A stretch of 64,000 nt of DNA from CAVORB01 sp963698495 (GTDB lineage Bacteria; Pseudomonadota; Gammaproteobacteria; Chromatiales; Chromatiaceae), in assembly GCA_963698495.1 (NCBI GenBank), contig CAVORB010000020.1, positions 1 to 64,000 on the forward strand, given 5' to 3'. Numbering within the stretch: position 1 is the stretch's first letter; each line of letters starts with the position of its first letter. The position numbers and the translations under genes were made by a program. This document shows, piece after piece, positions 45,453-55,322 of the stretch. Below the pieces are notes generated by a model that worked only from the letters and a program-made list of their open reading frames with translations, had not been told where the DNA came from and made no database searches.

Positions 45453-46829
45453 TCAGGATCGGGTTTCCCCCGCCGAATCAGGACCCTCCGGCTGCTGCAG
45501 CTGATGATCGCGAATCAGGCGGCGCAGCCGCGGACGCGAGACGCCGAGCACCTCGCACGCGCGCCCCTTGTGCCAGCCGACACTCTCCAGGACCCGCAGC
45601 ACATGGGCCCGCTCCACCTCCGCCAGACTCATCTCGGCCAGCGGACGCCCCGTCTCCCGCGATCCCCGATCGGGGCAGAGGTCCGGAGCGAACAGCTCGC
45701 CGGTCAGAACCGTACCCTGGCACAAGGCCACCGCCTTCATGAGCCGGTTCTCGAGCTCGCGTACGTTGCCCGGCCAGCGGTAGGCGTGGAAGCAGTCCAT
45801 CACGTCGGCGGCCAGATGTGTGGTCCGGCGCCCGGTCTCGCGGTTGATGCGCGCCAGCAGGGCGTCGACCAGGTCGGGCAGATCCTCCAGCCGCTCGCGC
45901 AATGGCGGCAAGTGGATATTGACCACCTGCAGCCGGAAGAACAGGTCCTCCCGGAATCCCCCCTTCTCCACCCGCTGGGCCAGATCCGCGTTGGTGGCGG
46001 CGAGGATGCGGGCATCGGTCTTCTCCACGCGCTGGGCGCCCAGCGGCATGAACTCCTTGTCTTGCAGCACCCGCAGCAGCTTGGCCTGCATCGCCGGCGA
46101 GAGCTCGCTGATCTCGTCGAGGAAGATCGTGCCCCCCCGCGCCAGGGAGAACTTGCCGACCTGACGGCTCACCGCACCGGTAAAGGCCCCGCGCTCGTGC
46201 CCGAACATGTCCGATTCGAGCAGGGTCTCCACCAGCGCGGCGCAGTTGACCACCACGAAGGGGCCTTCCGGATGCTCCCCCGCCCGGTGGACGGCACGCG
46301 CAACCAGCTCCTTGCCGGTGCCGGACTCGCCCGTGATGAGCACCGTGGCCGGGCTCTTCGCGACCAGCCCGATGGTCTTGAAGACCTCCTTCATGGCACG
46401 GCTGCGCCCGACCATGGTGAGGCTGCCAGGCATCTCCCGCGGGCCGTCTGCCAGGGCGATGCGCTCGCCGGCGACCTGCAGGGCCTTGGCCACGGCCCGG
46501 TCGAGCTCGTCGATGTCGATGGGCTTGTGGATGTAATCCACCGCCCCCTTTTGCATCGCCTCGATCGTGCTCTCCATGTCGTGGAAGGCCGTGATCATGA
46601 TGACCCGCGCGCCCGGATGTGCGCGTCCGAACTCGTCGAGCCCCTCCAGCCCGGAGCGGCCGGGCATGCGGATATCGAGAATGATGAGGTCCGGCGGCAG
46701 CTCGCTGGCCGCAGCAAGGGCCGCATCCACGCTGTGCGCCGTCGCCGTCTGGTGTCCCTGGGCCTGCAGGTGCAGTTGCAGGGCGCGGCAACCAGCGACA
46801 TCATCATCGACGATGAGAATTCTTGGCAT
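45453..46829 (-). CDS. NtrC-family sigma-54-dependent response regulator
   Basis: 458 residues. A receiver domain with phospho-acceptor Asp52 (LIILDIRMPGRSG) and the acidic pocket IVDDD is followed by the AAA+ sigma-54 interaction domain: Walker A GESGTGKE, the sigma-54 contact loop GAFTGA near residue 216, and Walker B GGTIFLDEIS. A Fis-type HTH lies at the end (HKGRACEVLGVSRPRLRRLI). It should activate sigma-54 promoters when phosphorylated by the kinase encoded 15 bases upstream. I found no clear -24/-12 site in the nearby gaps, so its targets are elsewhere or not recognisable. Confidence 0.92.
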   Translation of the reverse strand: MPRILIVDDDVAGCRALQLHLQAQGHQTATAHSVDAALAAASELPPDLIILDIRMPGRSGLEGLDEFGRAHPGARVIMITAFHDMESTIEAMQKGAVDYIHKPIDIDELDRAVAKALQVAGERIALADGPREMPGSLTMVGRSRAMKEVFKTIGLVAKSPATVLITGESGTGKELVARAVHRAGEHPEGPFVVVNCAALVETLLESDMFGHERGAFTGAVSRQVGKFSLARGGTIFLDEISELSPAMQAKLLRVLQDKEFMPLGAQRVEKTDARILAATNADLAQRVEKGGFREDLFFRLQVVNIHLPPLRERLEDLPDLVDALLARINRETGRRTTHLAADVMDCFHAYRWPGNVRELENRLMKAVALCQGTVLTGELFAPDLCPDRGSRETGRPLAEMSLAEVERAHVLRVLESVGWHKGRACEVLGVSRPRLRRLIRDHQLQQPEGPDSAGETRS

Positions 46830-46844
46830 GACTGGGTGTTGGCA

Positions 46845-49481
46845 TCACTCGACTGCGCGGGCCGTTGCCACCGCGCCGGCGACGGTTTCCGGCCGAACCG
46901 CCGCATCCGGCAGCCGCGGTACGGTCGGAAGCAGGACCCGCGCGCAGGTGCCCCGGGGCCGGCTGGGACTCAATTGAATCGAGCCGCCGTGCTGGTCCAG
47001 GATCTTGCGCACGATGGCGAGCCCGAGCCCGGTGCCCTTGGCGCGGGTGGTGAAGAAGGGCTCGAACAGCCTGGTAGCGTCCTCGGCGGCGATACCCCGG
47101 CCGTTGTCGCAGATGTCGATCCGGATCCGCGTGCCGTCCTCGCCAAGCTCCACCCCGGTGCTGATCGACACGCGGCGCTCGCCGGCGGGCAGATCGTCGG
47201 TCGCCTGCGCGGCGTTGTTGATGAGGTTGAAAAACACCTGACGCAGCTGGGTGGGATCCCCGGGGAAGGTCGGCAGCCGCTCATGGTAGCGGGTTTCCAG
47301 CGCTACTCCCTGGCCCGCGAGCCGGTGCTCGGCCAACCCGACCGCGGTCTGCAACAGCCGGTCGGCGCTCAGCCACTCCAAGGCGGGAGCCTGGGGCCGC
47401 GCGTAGGTGAGCATGTCCGAGAGGATGGCCTCCATGTAGGCCACCTGCTCACGCGCGATGGCCCGCAGCTCCGTGGCCTCGCCGCTGGGTGCGGTCTGCT
47501 TGCTCAGGACCTGGAGCGCGATCTTCACCGAAGACAGGGGATTTCGCAGATCGTGGGCGATCATGGTCGCCATTCTCCCCACCTCTGCCAGCGCCTGGGC
47601 ATGGGCAAGCTCGCGGTTGCGGGTCTCCACCTCCTGCTCCAGCCGCTTGCGCTCGGTGATGTCCTCCTTGACCGCGAGGAAATGGGTAATGGCGCCGTCG
47701 CGATCGCGCAGCGCGGAGATGGACGCCGACTCCCAGTAGAGCTCGCCGTTCTTGCGCCGATTGTGAAACTCCCCCCGCCACTCGCCGCCGCCGCTGACGG
47801 TCTGCCACAGATCACTGTAGGCGGCGGCGGGCTTGTCCCCGGACTTGAGAATCCGCGGGTTCTCGCCCACGACCTCGTCGAGCCCGTAGCCCGTGACCTC
47901 GGTGAACTTGGGGTTCACGTACTCGATGCGCCCCTGACGGTCGGTGATGACCACGATGCTCGGGCTCTGCTCCACCGCCCGGCTCAGCTTGCGCACGGCC
48001 GCCTCGTTGCGGTGCTTGTCCGTGATGTCCTCCCCGATGCCCGTGACGCCGATCGGTCGCCCGTCGACGTCGACGTTGATGCTGTTGTGCCACGCGAGCA
48101 GCCGGCGTTCGCCGGCGCGGGTGAGCACCTCGCAGGTGTATCGGGGCGGAAAACGTTCGGGTGCATCCAAGCTGCCCAGCACCCCCGAGATGCGCTCGCG
48201 GTCCTCGGCGGGGGTAAAGCGCTCCAGCCAGCGCTGGCCGAGCACCTCGCCCCGCGTCCACCCGGTGATCTGCTCGAAGTAGGGGTTGCAGAAGCTGACC
48301 CGGCCGTTGCGGTCCAGGGCGATGGCGGCGAGCTGGATATCCTCCAGGGTACGGCGGAAACGGCGCTCGTACTCACTCTGCAGCTCGGCCTGGTGGTGAT
48401 GGACGCGCGAACGGGCGAGCAGCAGGGAGCCCAGCGCCAGCAGGGCCAGCATCGCACCGTACAGGGCGCCATGCTCGGCGATGAACCGCCCCGGATGCGG
48501 CGCGAGCTCCCCCGGTGCAAGGACGGAGACCACCTTCCACGCGTAACCGTCGGATTCCGGCAGGGAGCCCGCGGCGGGTATGGCGCCGCTGTCGCGGAGC
48601 GCGGCTCGGGCCACCGGGTGGGGAGAAACAGTGACGAAGGTGAACAGGCCGTTGTCGGTCGCGAACTGACCCCGCTCGTTGGCCGCGATGCGCTGCCATT
48701 CGGCGGGGAAACGCCGATCAAAGGTGCGGTCGGACCCCAGCATGAATCCCCAGGAGTCCTGCGGGTCCGGGCTCTGCAGCCAGTAGCCCCGGGGCTCGAT
48801 GAGATGCAGGTGGTCGGCGAGCGGGCCGGCGGCGCTCCTGACACCGTCGAGTAGGCGCTGACCCAGGTAGTTGAGGACCACGATCCCCGCGCGGCGGCCT
48901 TCGCCGTCAAAGACGGCGGTGGCGAAGCGCATCACCGGCTTGAAGGGGCGCTCGATGTCCCCCTGCTCGATATTGAGGTCGAGGGGGGAGATGTAGATGT
49001 CTTCCGGCGACAGACCCTGGGCGGCCGCGACATAGTAGCGGTCGGACTTGTCCTGCAGCTCGGACGGCGGAACCGTTACGGCACGTCCGTCGAGCAGATT
49101 GACCCTCAGGGTCTCGCGTCCCACGGGGTCGATGAAACGGATCTGGTCGTAGAACCGCTTCTGCTCGGCGAAGATGACGAACACACGCTCCAGGTCCCGG
49201 TCCGGTACGGCGGCCCGCGTCAGCGCCATCTGCTCGATGTGGCGGGCGAGCACCATGAGATCGGTCGCCACCGTCGCCATATCCCCCACCATCACCTGAC
49301 GGACGAGCTCGAGGCCCGTGCGCTCCGCGGTTTCGCGGCCTACACGCTCGGAGCGGTAGGCCGAGTAATAGTGGATCGCGGCAATCGCCACCAACGCGGT
49401 GACTGCGAAGAGGAAGGTCCACAGGAATGTCTGCGGCAATCGCGTGGAGACGGGGGCTTGGGTCTCGGTTGCAGGACGCAT
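46845..49481 (-). CDS. membrane sensor histidine kinase with two PAS domains
   Basis: 878 residues. A first membrane helix (WTFLFAVTALVAIAAIHYYS) leads into a periplasmic sensor region of about 300 residues of double-Cache type (FIDPVGRETLRVNL, SDRYYVAAAQGLSPEDIYIS). A second helix (GAMLALLALGSLLLARSRV) follows, then two PAS domains with PAC tails (FCNPYFEQITGWTRGEVLGQ; YVNPKFTEVTGYGLDEVVGE) and the HisKA box MIAHDLRNPLSSVKIAL (His near residue 643). The ATPase domain carries NLINNAAQA, DNGRGIA and GTGLGLA. It phosphorylates the NtrC-type regulator downstream. The ligand is unknown; Cache domains often bind small acids or amino acids. Confidence 0.9.
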   Translation of the reverse strand: MRPATETQAPVSTRLPQTFLWTFLFAVTALVAIAAIHYYSAYRSERVGRETAERTGLELVRQVMVGDMATVATDLMVLARHIEQMALTRAAVPDRDLERVFVIFAEQKRFYDQIRFIDPVGRETLRVNLLDGRAVTVPPSELQDKSDRYYVAAAQGLSPEDIYISPLDLNIEQGDIERPFKPVMRFATAVFDGEGRRAGIVVLNYLGQRLLDGVRSAAGPLADHLHLIEPRGYWLQSPDPQDSWGFMLGSDRTFDRRFPAEWQRIAANERGQFATDNGLFTFVTVSPHPVARAALRDSGAIPAAGSLPESDGYAWKVVSVLAPGELAPHPGRFIAEHGALYGAMLALLALGSLLLARSRVHHHQAELQSEYERRFRRTLEDIQLAAIALDRNGRVSFCNPYFEQITGWTRGEVLGQRWLERFTPAEDRERISGVLGSLDAPERFPPRYTCEVLTRAGERRLLAWHNSINVDVDGRPIGVTGIGEDITDKHRNEAAVRKLSRAVEQSPSIVVITDRQGRIEYVNPKFTEVTGYGLDEVVGENPRILKSGDKPAAAYSDLWQTVSGGGEWRGEFHNRRKNGELYWESASISALRDRDGAITHFLAVKEDITERKRLEQEVETRNRELAHAQALAEVGRMATMIAHDLRNPLSSVKIALQVLSKQTAPSGEATELRAIAREQVAYMEAILSDMLTYARPQAPALEWLSADRLLQTAVGLAEHRLAGQGVALETRYHERLPTFPGDPTQLRQVFFNLINNAAQATDDLPAGERRVSISTGVELGEDGTRIRIDICDNGRGIAAEDATRLFEPFFTTRAKGTGLGLAIVRKILDQHGGSIQLSPSRPRGTCARVLLPTVPRLPDAAVRPETVAGAVATARAVE

Positions 49482-49738
49482 GCGAAGATCCGGGCCTAAT
49501 CGCCGTGGCGAACATCCCCGCCCGAGCGTCGCCGATCAATCGGCAAGGGTCTCGCGGGATCACGGTAAACGATAGGATGTTGACCGCGAAGCCCGGCCTT
49601 GTCGACTCCCCGGGGTGCGCACGCGCGCGGCACGGAGCGGCGAGCGGCGTTGTCAGCTTTCGGCCTGTTCCGCTACCCTGCGGGGGCCGGACCCTTTCGA
49701 ACGAGCCATGAAACCGCAGGGAGAGCCGATACGACGCC

Positions 49739-50377
49739 ATGAACCACACATCCGTCCTTCTTGCCCTGGTCGTCGTCGCCTGCATCGGCTGCGGCGGCAC
49801 CCAAACGGCGCAGACCTCCGCCGCCGCTTCCGAAACCAAGCCGTTGCGCGTCCACTCCGCCGACCTGGACATCAGGCTTCACGGCGCGCTGGGCGACGGA
49901 GACCCCGGCACCCTGGTGCGTGACGCCGGCTGGCTCGAATATCAGCTCACGATCGAGAACCGAGGCACGCGGCCGCTGACGATTCGAAACGTCAAGCTCC
50001 TGACGCGGGAGGGACGCTATTTCGATTCCGCCTCGGCCTACCAGGAAATCACCGCACCGCCCGACATGGCGACAGAGGTCGCGCAGGATGTCGCCGTTCG
50101 CTCCGCGGGGATCGCCGCGGGGCAGGTGATCCCCTATGGCGGGGCGATCGTGGGAATCCTTTCCGGCGCCGCCTCCGCATCCGCAGCCCAGTCGAAAACG
50201 AGCGCGAGCCGGGATTTCGCGCTGCGCCGGCTCAAGGACGTGGAGCTCGCACCGGGCGGGCGGGTGCAAGGCAGCGCCTTCGTTCCCAGCATCGCGGACG
50301 CGAGCGCCCTGGTCCTGCTCTGGGAGCGGGGCGAAGCCTCGGGACAGGTAGATCTGCCCCTGCGGGGCGGCGGGTAG
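49739..50377 (+). CDS. lipoprotein of unknown function
   Basis: 212 residues. ALVVVACIGCGG gives a type II signal with the lipobox cysteine at residue 18 (or 15). The mature part has a beta-rich domain (ADLDIRLHGALGDGD, WLEYQLTIENRGTRPLTIRN) and a Gly/Ala-rich hydrophobic segment (IPYGGAIVGILSGAASASAA). It ends with LKDVELAPGGRVQGSAFVPS. The pattern resembles beta-sandwich accessory lipoproteins of unknown role. It is convergent with batD and divergent from the kinase gene. Confidence 0.6.
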   Translation: MNHTSVLLALVVVACIGCGGTQTAQTSAAASETKPLRVHSADLDIRLHGALGDGDPGTLVRDAGWLEYQLTIENRGTRPLTIRNVKLLTREGRYFDSASAYQEITAPPDMATEVAQDVAVRSAGIAAGQVIPYGGAIVGILSGAASASAAQSKTSASRDFALRRLKDVELAPGGRVQGSAFVPSIADASALVLLWERGEASGQVDLPLRGGG

Positions 50378-50408
50378 CGAATCGGGCACACCCGCATTCC
50401 CCGCGGAA

Positions 50409-52274
50409 TCAAGCGCCCCGCGGGTAGAGAGGCGGCAGCGCGTCCGCCGCGGCCGCGCGGTCACCGGACCCACGCGACGCCCGCGACAACATCGGCTCGA
50501 GCGCGCTCCAGGCACGAGCACCGTCCCAGCGCGCTGCGGCTCCGGCATAGAGACATCGATCCAGTTCCTCCAGCGCGTCCCCTGCCCCGGCGTCGAGCCG
50601 CCTCGCCAGGTCCTCCAACCGCCGCGGGGGGGCGTCGGGCCAGTTGACGGCCGCCCAGGCGAGCAGGGCCTCCCTGGCCGCCCTGGGATCGCCCGCCACG
50701 CACGCGCGCTTGATCCCGGAGCGTAGATGGGACAACGACGTCCCCTGCGCACTACCCGGCGGCTTGCCTCCCTTCGGCTCGCCCCGTTGCCGCGACGCTC
50801 GGCGCTCGCGCAGCCAGAGTCCAAGCGTCAGGAGCCAAACGACGACCAGCCCGCCCGAGATCCACGGCCAGAGGCCCGCGGGGAACGGCCAGTCTATCGG
50901 CGCGGGCCTTTCGCTCGGCGGAGCCGCGTCCTGGATACCCGCCGGCGCCTCCGGGGTTTTATGCGCCGGCCGCCCCGATTCCGCTTGCGCCAGCGAAGGC
51001 TCGGCCGCGAATTGAGCCGGGGCCGCTGGCGCACCTGCTCGCGCCGGCAGGACATTCACGACGCGCGCGGGCAGGGCCGCCACCCGCTCGCGGTCGGCCT
51101 CGGTGTCCCACCAGGAGAGCCGCACCTCGGGTAACGTAAGCTCCCCCTCCGCCGAGGCGACCAGCGCCAGCTTGATTTCCTTGACGGACACCAGGTCGTC
51201 CCCGTCCGCACGGGTCTCGGCGCGCGTCTTGTCCGGATAGGCCCTGACACCATCGGGAAGCGGAATCTCGAGATCCGGCAACTGCGCATCGGTCAGGCCC
51301 TGGGCCGTGATGGCGATGGTCCGGGTAACGGGCTCGCCGACCCGCAGCTCCGAGATGTCCGGGGACCAGGTCTCGACCAGCTGTAGCGACTCCGCGGGCA
51401 ACCAGGGGGAGCCCGTGCCCGCCGGCTGGGGACGGACGGCGAGCTCGAGCTCGCGTCCGCTCACCCGTACCGGCCGCGTGCTCTGAAACAGACCGCCCAT
51501 GTCCTCGAAGGGGTCGCGTCCGAAGAAGCGCTCGAAGTCCTGGCCGAGTGCGCCCCCGAACATGCTCCCGCGCGGGGTCTTGCGGCTTGCACGTTGCTCC
51601 GGGACCTCCCCGGTCAGCACCGGCGCCTGGATCTTGACCGGGCCGCTGCGCTGGGGAAACACCGCATAGCTGCGCTCGATGACCTGGTAACGTCGGCCGT
51701 TTCGATACGTCTCGAACCGCCTGTCCTCCCCCAGCCGCTCGATGATGCTGCCCTCGGAGACCGGGTCGGTCAGGCTCCCCTGGCTCACGCTGACGCTGCT
51801 CAGCACAAGGGCGCGGTAGATCACCTGGCCCTGGACATAGGGCGACTCCTGATCCACCTCGACCTCCAGCATCACCGGCAGGCTCTCCCCCACCTCCGCG
51901 GCACGGTCGGCCGGCAGCACCTCCACCGCCAGCGGCTCGCTCGACAGGTTCCCGAGCACGAGAGAGGGGACACTGAGGGCGCCGCTGCGCTTGGGTGCGA
52001 GCATGAACTGCCATTCGCGGACGCTGCTGGAACGCCCGTTGACGATGCTCATGCGCGTGCTTTGCCCCTGGTTCGTCACCTCGAAATCCGCCTCCAATGG
52101 GCTGAGGTCCGGGACACCCCAGGCATCCCCCGGGGCAGTCAAGGTCAGGACCAGCGCCTCGCCTTCCACGACGCGCGTGCGGTCGAGGCTTGCGTCCAGT
52201 CCGGCGGCCAGGAGATCGCCGCACAGGAGCAGGCCGACGAGTAGGTTACGGAGCGTCTTTGCGGATGTGCTCAT
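50409..52274 (-). CDS. batD: BatD (oxygen-tolerance) membrane protein
   Basis: 621 residues; the last gene of the MoxR/Bat operon. A signal peptide (LLVGLLLCGDLLAAG) is followed by a large periplasmic beta-rich region (LDASLDRTRVVEGEALVLTL, YVQGQVIYRALVLSSVSVSQ, RYQVIERSYAVFPQRSGPVK). There is one helix near residue 470 (WISGGLVVVWLLTLGLWLRE) and a helical cytoplasmic tail. Bat proteins form a membrane complex linked to envelope stress, aerotolerance and virulence in other bacteria; the mechanism is poorly known. The gap to the upstream gene is 22 bases. Confidence 0.85.
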   Translation of the reverse strand: MSTSAKTLRNLLVGLLLCGDLLAAGLDASLDRTRVVEGEALVLTLTAPGDAWGVPDLSPLEADFEVTNQGQSTRMSIVNGRSSSVREWQFMLAPKRSGALSVPSLVLGNLSSEPLAVEVLPADRAAEVGESLPVMLEVEVDQESPYVQGQVIYRALVLSSVSVSQGSLTDPVSEGSIIERLGEDRRFETYRNGRRYQVIERSYAVFPQRSGPVKIQAPVLTGEVPEQRASRKTPRGSMFGGALGQDFERFFGRDPFEDMGGLFQSTRPVRVSGRELELAVRPQPAGTGSPWLPAESLQLVETWSPDISELRVGEPVTRTIAITAQGLTDAQLPDLEIPLPDGVRAYPDKTRAETRADGDDLVSVKEIKLALVASAEGELTLPEVRLSWWDTEADRERVAALPARVVNVLPARAGAPAAPAQFAAEPSLAQAESGRPAHKTPEAPAGIQDAAPPSERPAPIDWPFPAGLWPWISGGLVVVWLLTLGLWLRERRASRQRGEPKGGKPPGSAQGTSLSHLRSGIKRACVAGDPRAAREALLAWAAVNWPDAPPRRLEDLARRLDAGAGDALEELDRCLYAGAAARWDGARAWSALEPMLSRASRGSGDRAAAADALPPLYPRGA

Positions 52275-52296
52275 GCTTTCTCAGAAATGGGTCGTA

Positions 52297-54288
52297 TCAA
52301 GGCAACCGGCCGTTGCGGCGCAGGTGCTGAAGAAGGAAACGCTGGCGCAACAGCCCGCCGGGGTCGTCGGGCACCCGCCGCAGCATGTGCTCCATGGCCT
52401 GCTGGTCCTCTCCGGCGCCGGTATCCTCCGCCGTCCCTGCCGGCGCGCGTGAACCGGCCAGCGGCGGGCTCCCGAGAAGGTCGTCCGGCCCCGGCTCGGC
52501 GCCAGGCTGGGACTGCGAACCGGGCGCTTCAGCGCGCGCGTCAGGGTCCTGGTCCGCCGCCGACGCATCGTCCCGCTGTCCCTCCTGCTGGCCGTCGGGC
52601 TGCCCCGCGGTGCCCTGCGTCTGAGACTCCTGCTCTTGGTTGCCGGTTTCCGCCTGGTCACCGGGCGACGACTGCGCGTTCGGATCGTCTCCGGACTCAT
52701 GCTCGGTAGCGCTTTCCCCTTGCCCCGGCGTGTCTTGTTCTTGGGGCGTGGCGTTTGCCTGACCGCTCCCCTGATCTGGGCTCTCCTGCGTGCCGGCGTC
52801 GGTCTTGTCCTGATCCTGGGCCTGGCCCTGACCCTGGTTCTGATCTGCGCCGCTCTCGCCCTGCGACTCCTCGCGATCATCCGCGGGCTGCTGCGGCTGC
52901 TGGTCCTGTGTCTCCTCCTGCTGCGCGAGCAGACGGCGCAGGAGGTCCAGATTGTGGCGGGCGTCCTCATGTGCCGGATCCGTCGCCAGTGCCCGCTCGT
53001 ACTCGGCGATGGCATCCTCGAGCTTGCCCAGGCGCGCGAGCGCGTTGCCCCGGTTGTAGTCCACCTCGGCACCGCTCATGGCCTCGAGCGACTGCAGCGC
53101 GGATGCGTAATCCTCCGCCTGGTACTGCGCCGCCGCGCGCCAGTCCGGGCGTTCGAAGCGCTCGGCCGCGCGGCCGGGCTCGCCGGCGGCTAGCTCGCGT
53201 GCGGCCTGCTGGTCCGGCCGCAACCATAGGTCCTGCCATTCGAGGGCCAGGGCCTCGGGCGGGGGCGCGATCAGCACGATCAGCAACAGCGGACTCAACC
53301 AGCCGCGTCGGAACGCGACGGCGGCGAGCGGGAGCAGGACCAGCAGCAACCAGGGGCCTTCCTCGCGCCACTGATCGGCCGACACCTCCTGCTCGGTGGC
53401 GGCCGCTGCCGGAGCGCCGATCTCGTCCGGGATCAACGCGACGGTGTCGTCCTCCGCGCTGCTGGCCGTGACGTAGCGGCCACCGCCGGCGGACGCCAGG
53501 GACGCGAGCTGGGCGCGCTCCAGCCGAGGCATCAGGATCGCGCCCTGATCGTCCTTGTAGAAGCCGCCGTCGTCGAGCGGTATCGGCGCCCCCTGCTCGG
53601 TGCCCACACCCAGCACTGAAACGCGAAAGCCCTCCTCGCGCAGCCGGCGGGCCGCCTCGTAGGCCGCGTCCGGCTGATCCAGGCCGGTGGTGACGACGAT
53701 GATGTCACCCCCGCTCGCCGCCCCCTGCCGCAGGAGCTGCCCCGCCTGCTCCAGGGCCAGGTCCTCGCGGCGCTCGCCCTGCACCGGCAGCAGATCGCTC
53801 TCGAGGTCCGGGACCTGAGCCGCGATCGTCTCCGCATCCGCGGTCAGGGGCGAGACCACGAAGGGCTCGGCGCCGTAGGCGAGGAGCGCCGTCTGTCCCT
53901 CCCCGGAGCGCCGTAACAGATCCAGGACCTCGAATCGCGCCCGGGCAAGGCGCGACGGGGGTAGATCCGTGGCCTTCATGGCCGGGGAGATGTCCAGCAC
54001 GATCACCCGATGCGTCTCTGCCTGGTAGACCGGTTGCGGCAGGCGTTGCCATACCGGACCGGCCAGGGCGATCACCCCGAGCACCCAGCCCGCGGCGAGC
54101 AGCGCCAGCGGCAGGCGGCGCAGGCGCCCATCGTCGCCTTCCAGCAGGTGAGTCAGCAGATGAGCGTCCACCAGGTCCCGCCAGGCATTCCCGCCTTCGC
54201 CGGCGCGGACCAGACGCCAAAGCACCAGGCCCAACGGGACCAGGGCCAGCAGCCAGAGCGGTCTGAGCAGTTGGATCTCAGGAGGCAT
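52297..54288 (-). CDS. BatB-BatC fusion: VWA domain plus TPR
   Basis: 663 residues. Two N-terminal helices (LLRPLWLLALVPLGLVLWRL, LALLAAGWVLGVIALAGPVW) precede a von Willebrand A domain (HRVIVLDISPAMKATDLPPS … IIVVTTGLDQPDAAYEA). Its MIDAS is DISPA where DxSxS is usual, so one metal-binding serine is missing. Another helix is followed by a TPR (YNRGNALARLGKLEDAIAEY) and about 170 residues of Gln/Gly/Asp/Glu-rich sequence. The C-terminal end is helical. Separate BatB and BatC proteins are combined here, as in many gammaproteobacteria. It overlaps the batA stop by 11 bases. Confidence 0.82.
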   Translation of the reverse strand: MPPEIQLLRPLWLLALVPLGLVLWRLVRAGEGGNAWRDLVDAHLLTHLLEGDDGRLRRLPLALLAAGWVLGVIALAGPVWQRLPQPVYQAETHRVIVLDISPAMKATDLPPSRLARARFEVLDLLRRSGEGQTALLAYGAEPFVVSPLTADAETIAAQVPDLESDLLPVQGERREDLALEQAGQLLRQGAASGGDIIVVTTGLDQPDAAYEAARRLREEGFRVSVLGVGTEQGAPIPLDDGGFYKDDQGAILMPRLERAQLASLASAGGGRYVTASSAEDDTVALIPDEIGAPAAAATEQEVSADQWREEGPWLLLVLLPLAAVAFRRGWLSPLLLIVLIAPPPEALALEWQDLWLRPDQQAARELAAGEPGRAAERFERPDWRAAAQYQAEDYASALQSLEAMSGAEVDYNRGNALARLGKLEDAIAEYERALATDPAHEDARHNLDLLRRLLAQQEETQDQQPQQPADDREESQGESGADQNQGQGQAQDQDKTDAGTQESPDQGSGQANATPQEQDTPGQGESATEHESGDDPNAQSSPGDQAETGNQEQESQTQGTAGQPDGQQEGQRDDASAADQDPDARAEAPGSQSQPGAEPGPDDLLGSPPLAGSRAPAGTAEDTGAGEDQQAMEHMLRRVPDDPGGLLRQRFLLQHLRRNGRLP

Positions 54289-55322
54289 GACGTGCCCTCG
54301 TGTCCCCGTTCTTCGGCGACCGGCGCCCGGAGGCCGACAGAGAGGCGCCGATCGAGACTCCGCTCATCGCGACCCAGGCGCTCAGCAGCAGCGAAGCGGC
54401 GGCCGGCCACGCGTACAGGGAGCGCATCGGGCGGTAGGTACGGCTGTCGCGCACGCTGGGTTCGAGGCGATCGAGCTCCGCGTAGACGGCCTCGAGCTGA
54501 TCGCTATCGGTCGCCTCGAAGAACCTTCCCCCGGTCTCCTCGGCCACGGCGCGCAGGGTCTCCGGATCGAGGTCCCCGGGCCGCTGCATCAGCGTCCCGA
54601 AGGGCGTACGCACGCCGACCGGGCCGCCGCCGATACCGATGGTGTAGATGCGAACGCCCGCCCGCGCCGCGAGCCGCGCCGCGTCCTGCGGGGAAAGGCT
54701 GCCCGCGGTGCTGGCCCCGTCCGTGAGCAGGATCAGCACCCGGTTGTCCTCCGGCTGCTCGCGCAGACGCTTGACCGCCAGGGCGATGGCATCCCCGATG
54801 GCCGTCTCGCGCCCGGCGAGCCCGATCACGGCCTCGTTGAGCATGGTCTGCACCGTCGCCACGGTCGTAGGTGAGAGGTGTCTGCAGATAGGCGCGGCTG
54901 CCGAACAGGACCAGCCCCAGCCGGTCGCCCGCGCGGCGCTCGACGAAGCGCCCGGCAACGGCCTTGACCAGGTCCAGGCGGCTCACCGGCCGGCCGTCGA
55001 GGACATAGTCCGGCTGCTCCATGGAGCCCGATATATCCACCGCCAGCATCAGGTCCCGCCCGGACACCGGCAGGTTCACCGGGTCCCCGAGCCACTGCGG
55101 GCGCGCCGCGGCGAGCACCAGCAGCACCCAGGCAATCCAGGCAAGCAGGCGGCCGATGCGCCCCGGACCGGCGGTCGCGCCCGTCTCCAGACGGGAGAGT
55201 GGATGCAGTGACGGAAGCCGCAGCGCCCGTGCGACGGCTGGCCTCGACGGTGGCAACAGAAACCGCGCGAGCAGCGGCAGCGGCAACGCCGCCAGCACCC
55301 AGGGCCACGCCAGGTCGATCAC
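54278..55322 (-). CDS. batA: BatA VWA-domain protein, one frameshift
   Basis: About 347 residues after correction. It has an N-terminal helix (LAWPWVLAALPLPLLARFLL), a second helix (RLLAWIAWVLLVLAAARPQW), and a VWA domain with an intact MIDAS (MLAVDISGSMEQPD) and LTDGAST. A C-terminal helix (SLYAWPAAASLLLSAWVAMS) closes it. The frame breaks after QTPLTYDR; one extra G near 54862 explains the switch to TVQTMLNEAVIGLAGRETA. GTG 55322 overlaps the preceding stop (GTGA), showing tight coupling with the DUF4381 gene. It is part of the Bat membrane complex. Confidence 0.85.

Noticed and set aside
45504..48854. 1116-codon open frame on the plus strand opposite the kinase and response regulator
   Set aside because: It is an antisense frame of two clear genes in GC-rich DNA; its sequence is His/Gln/Gly/Arg-rich with no domain.
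49650..49670. Possible sigma-54 promoter near the kinase and lipoprotein genes
   Set aside because: The GG and GC pairs are not at the required spacing.
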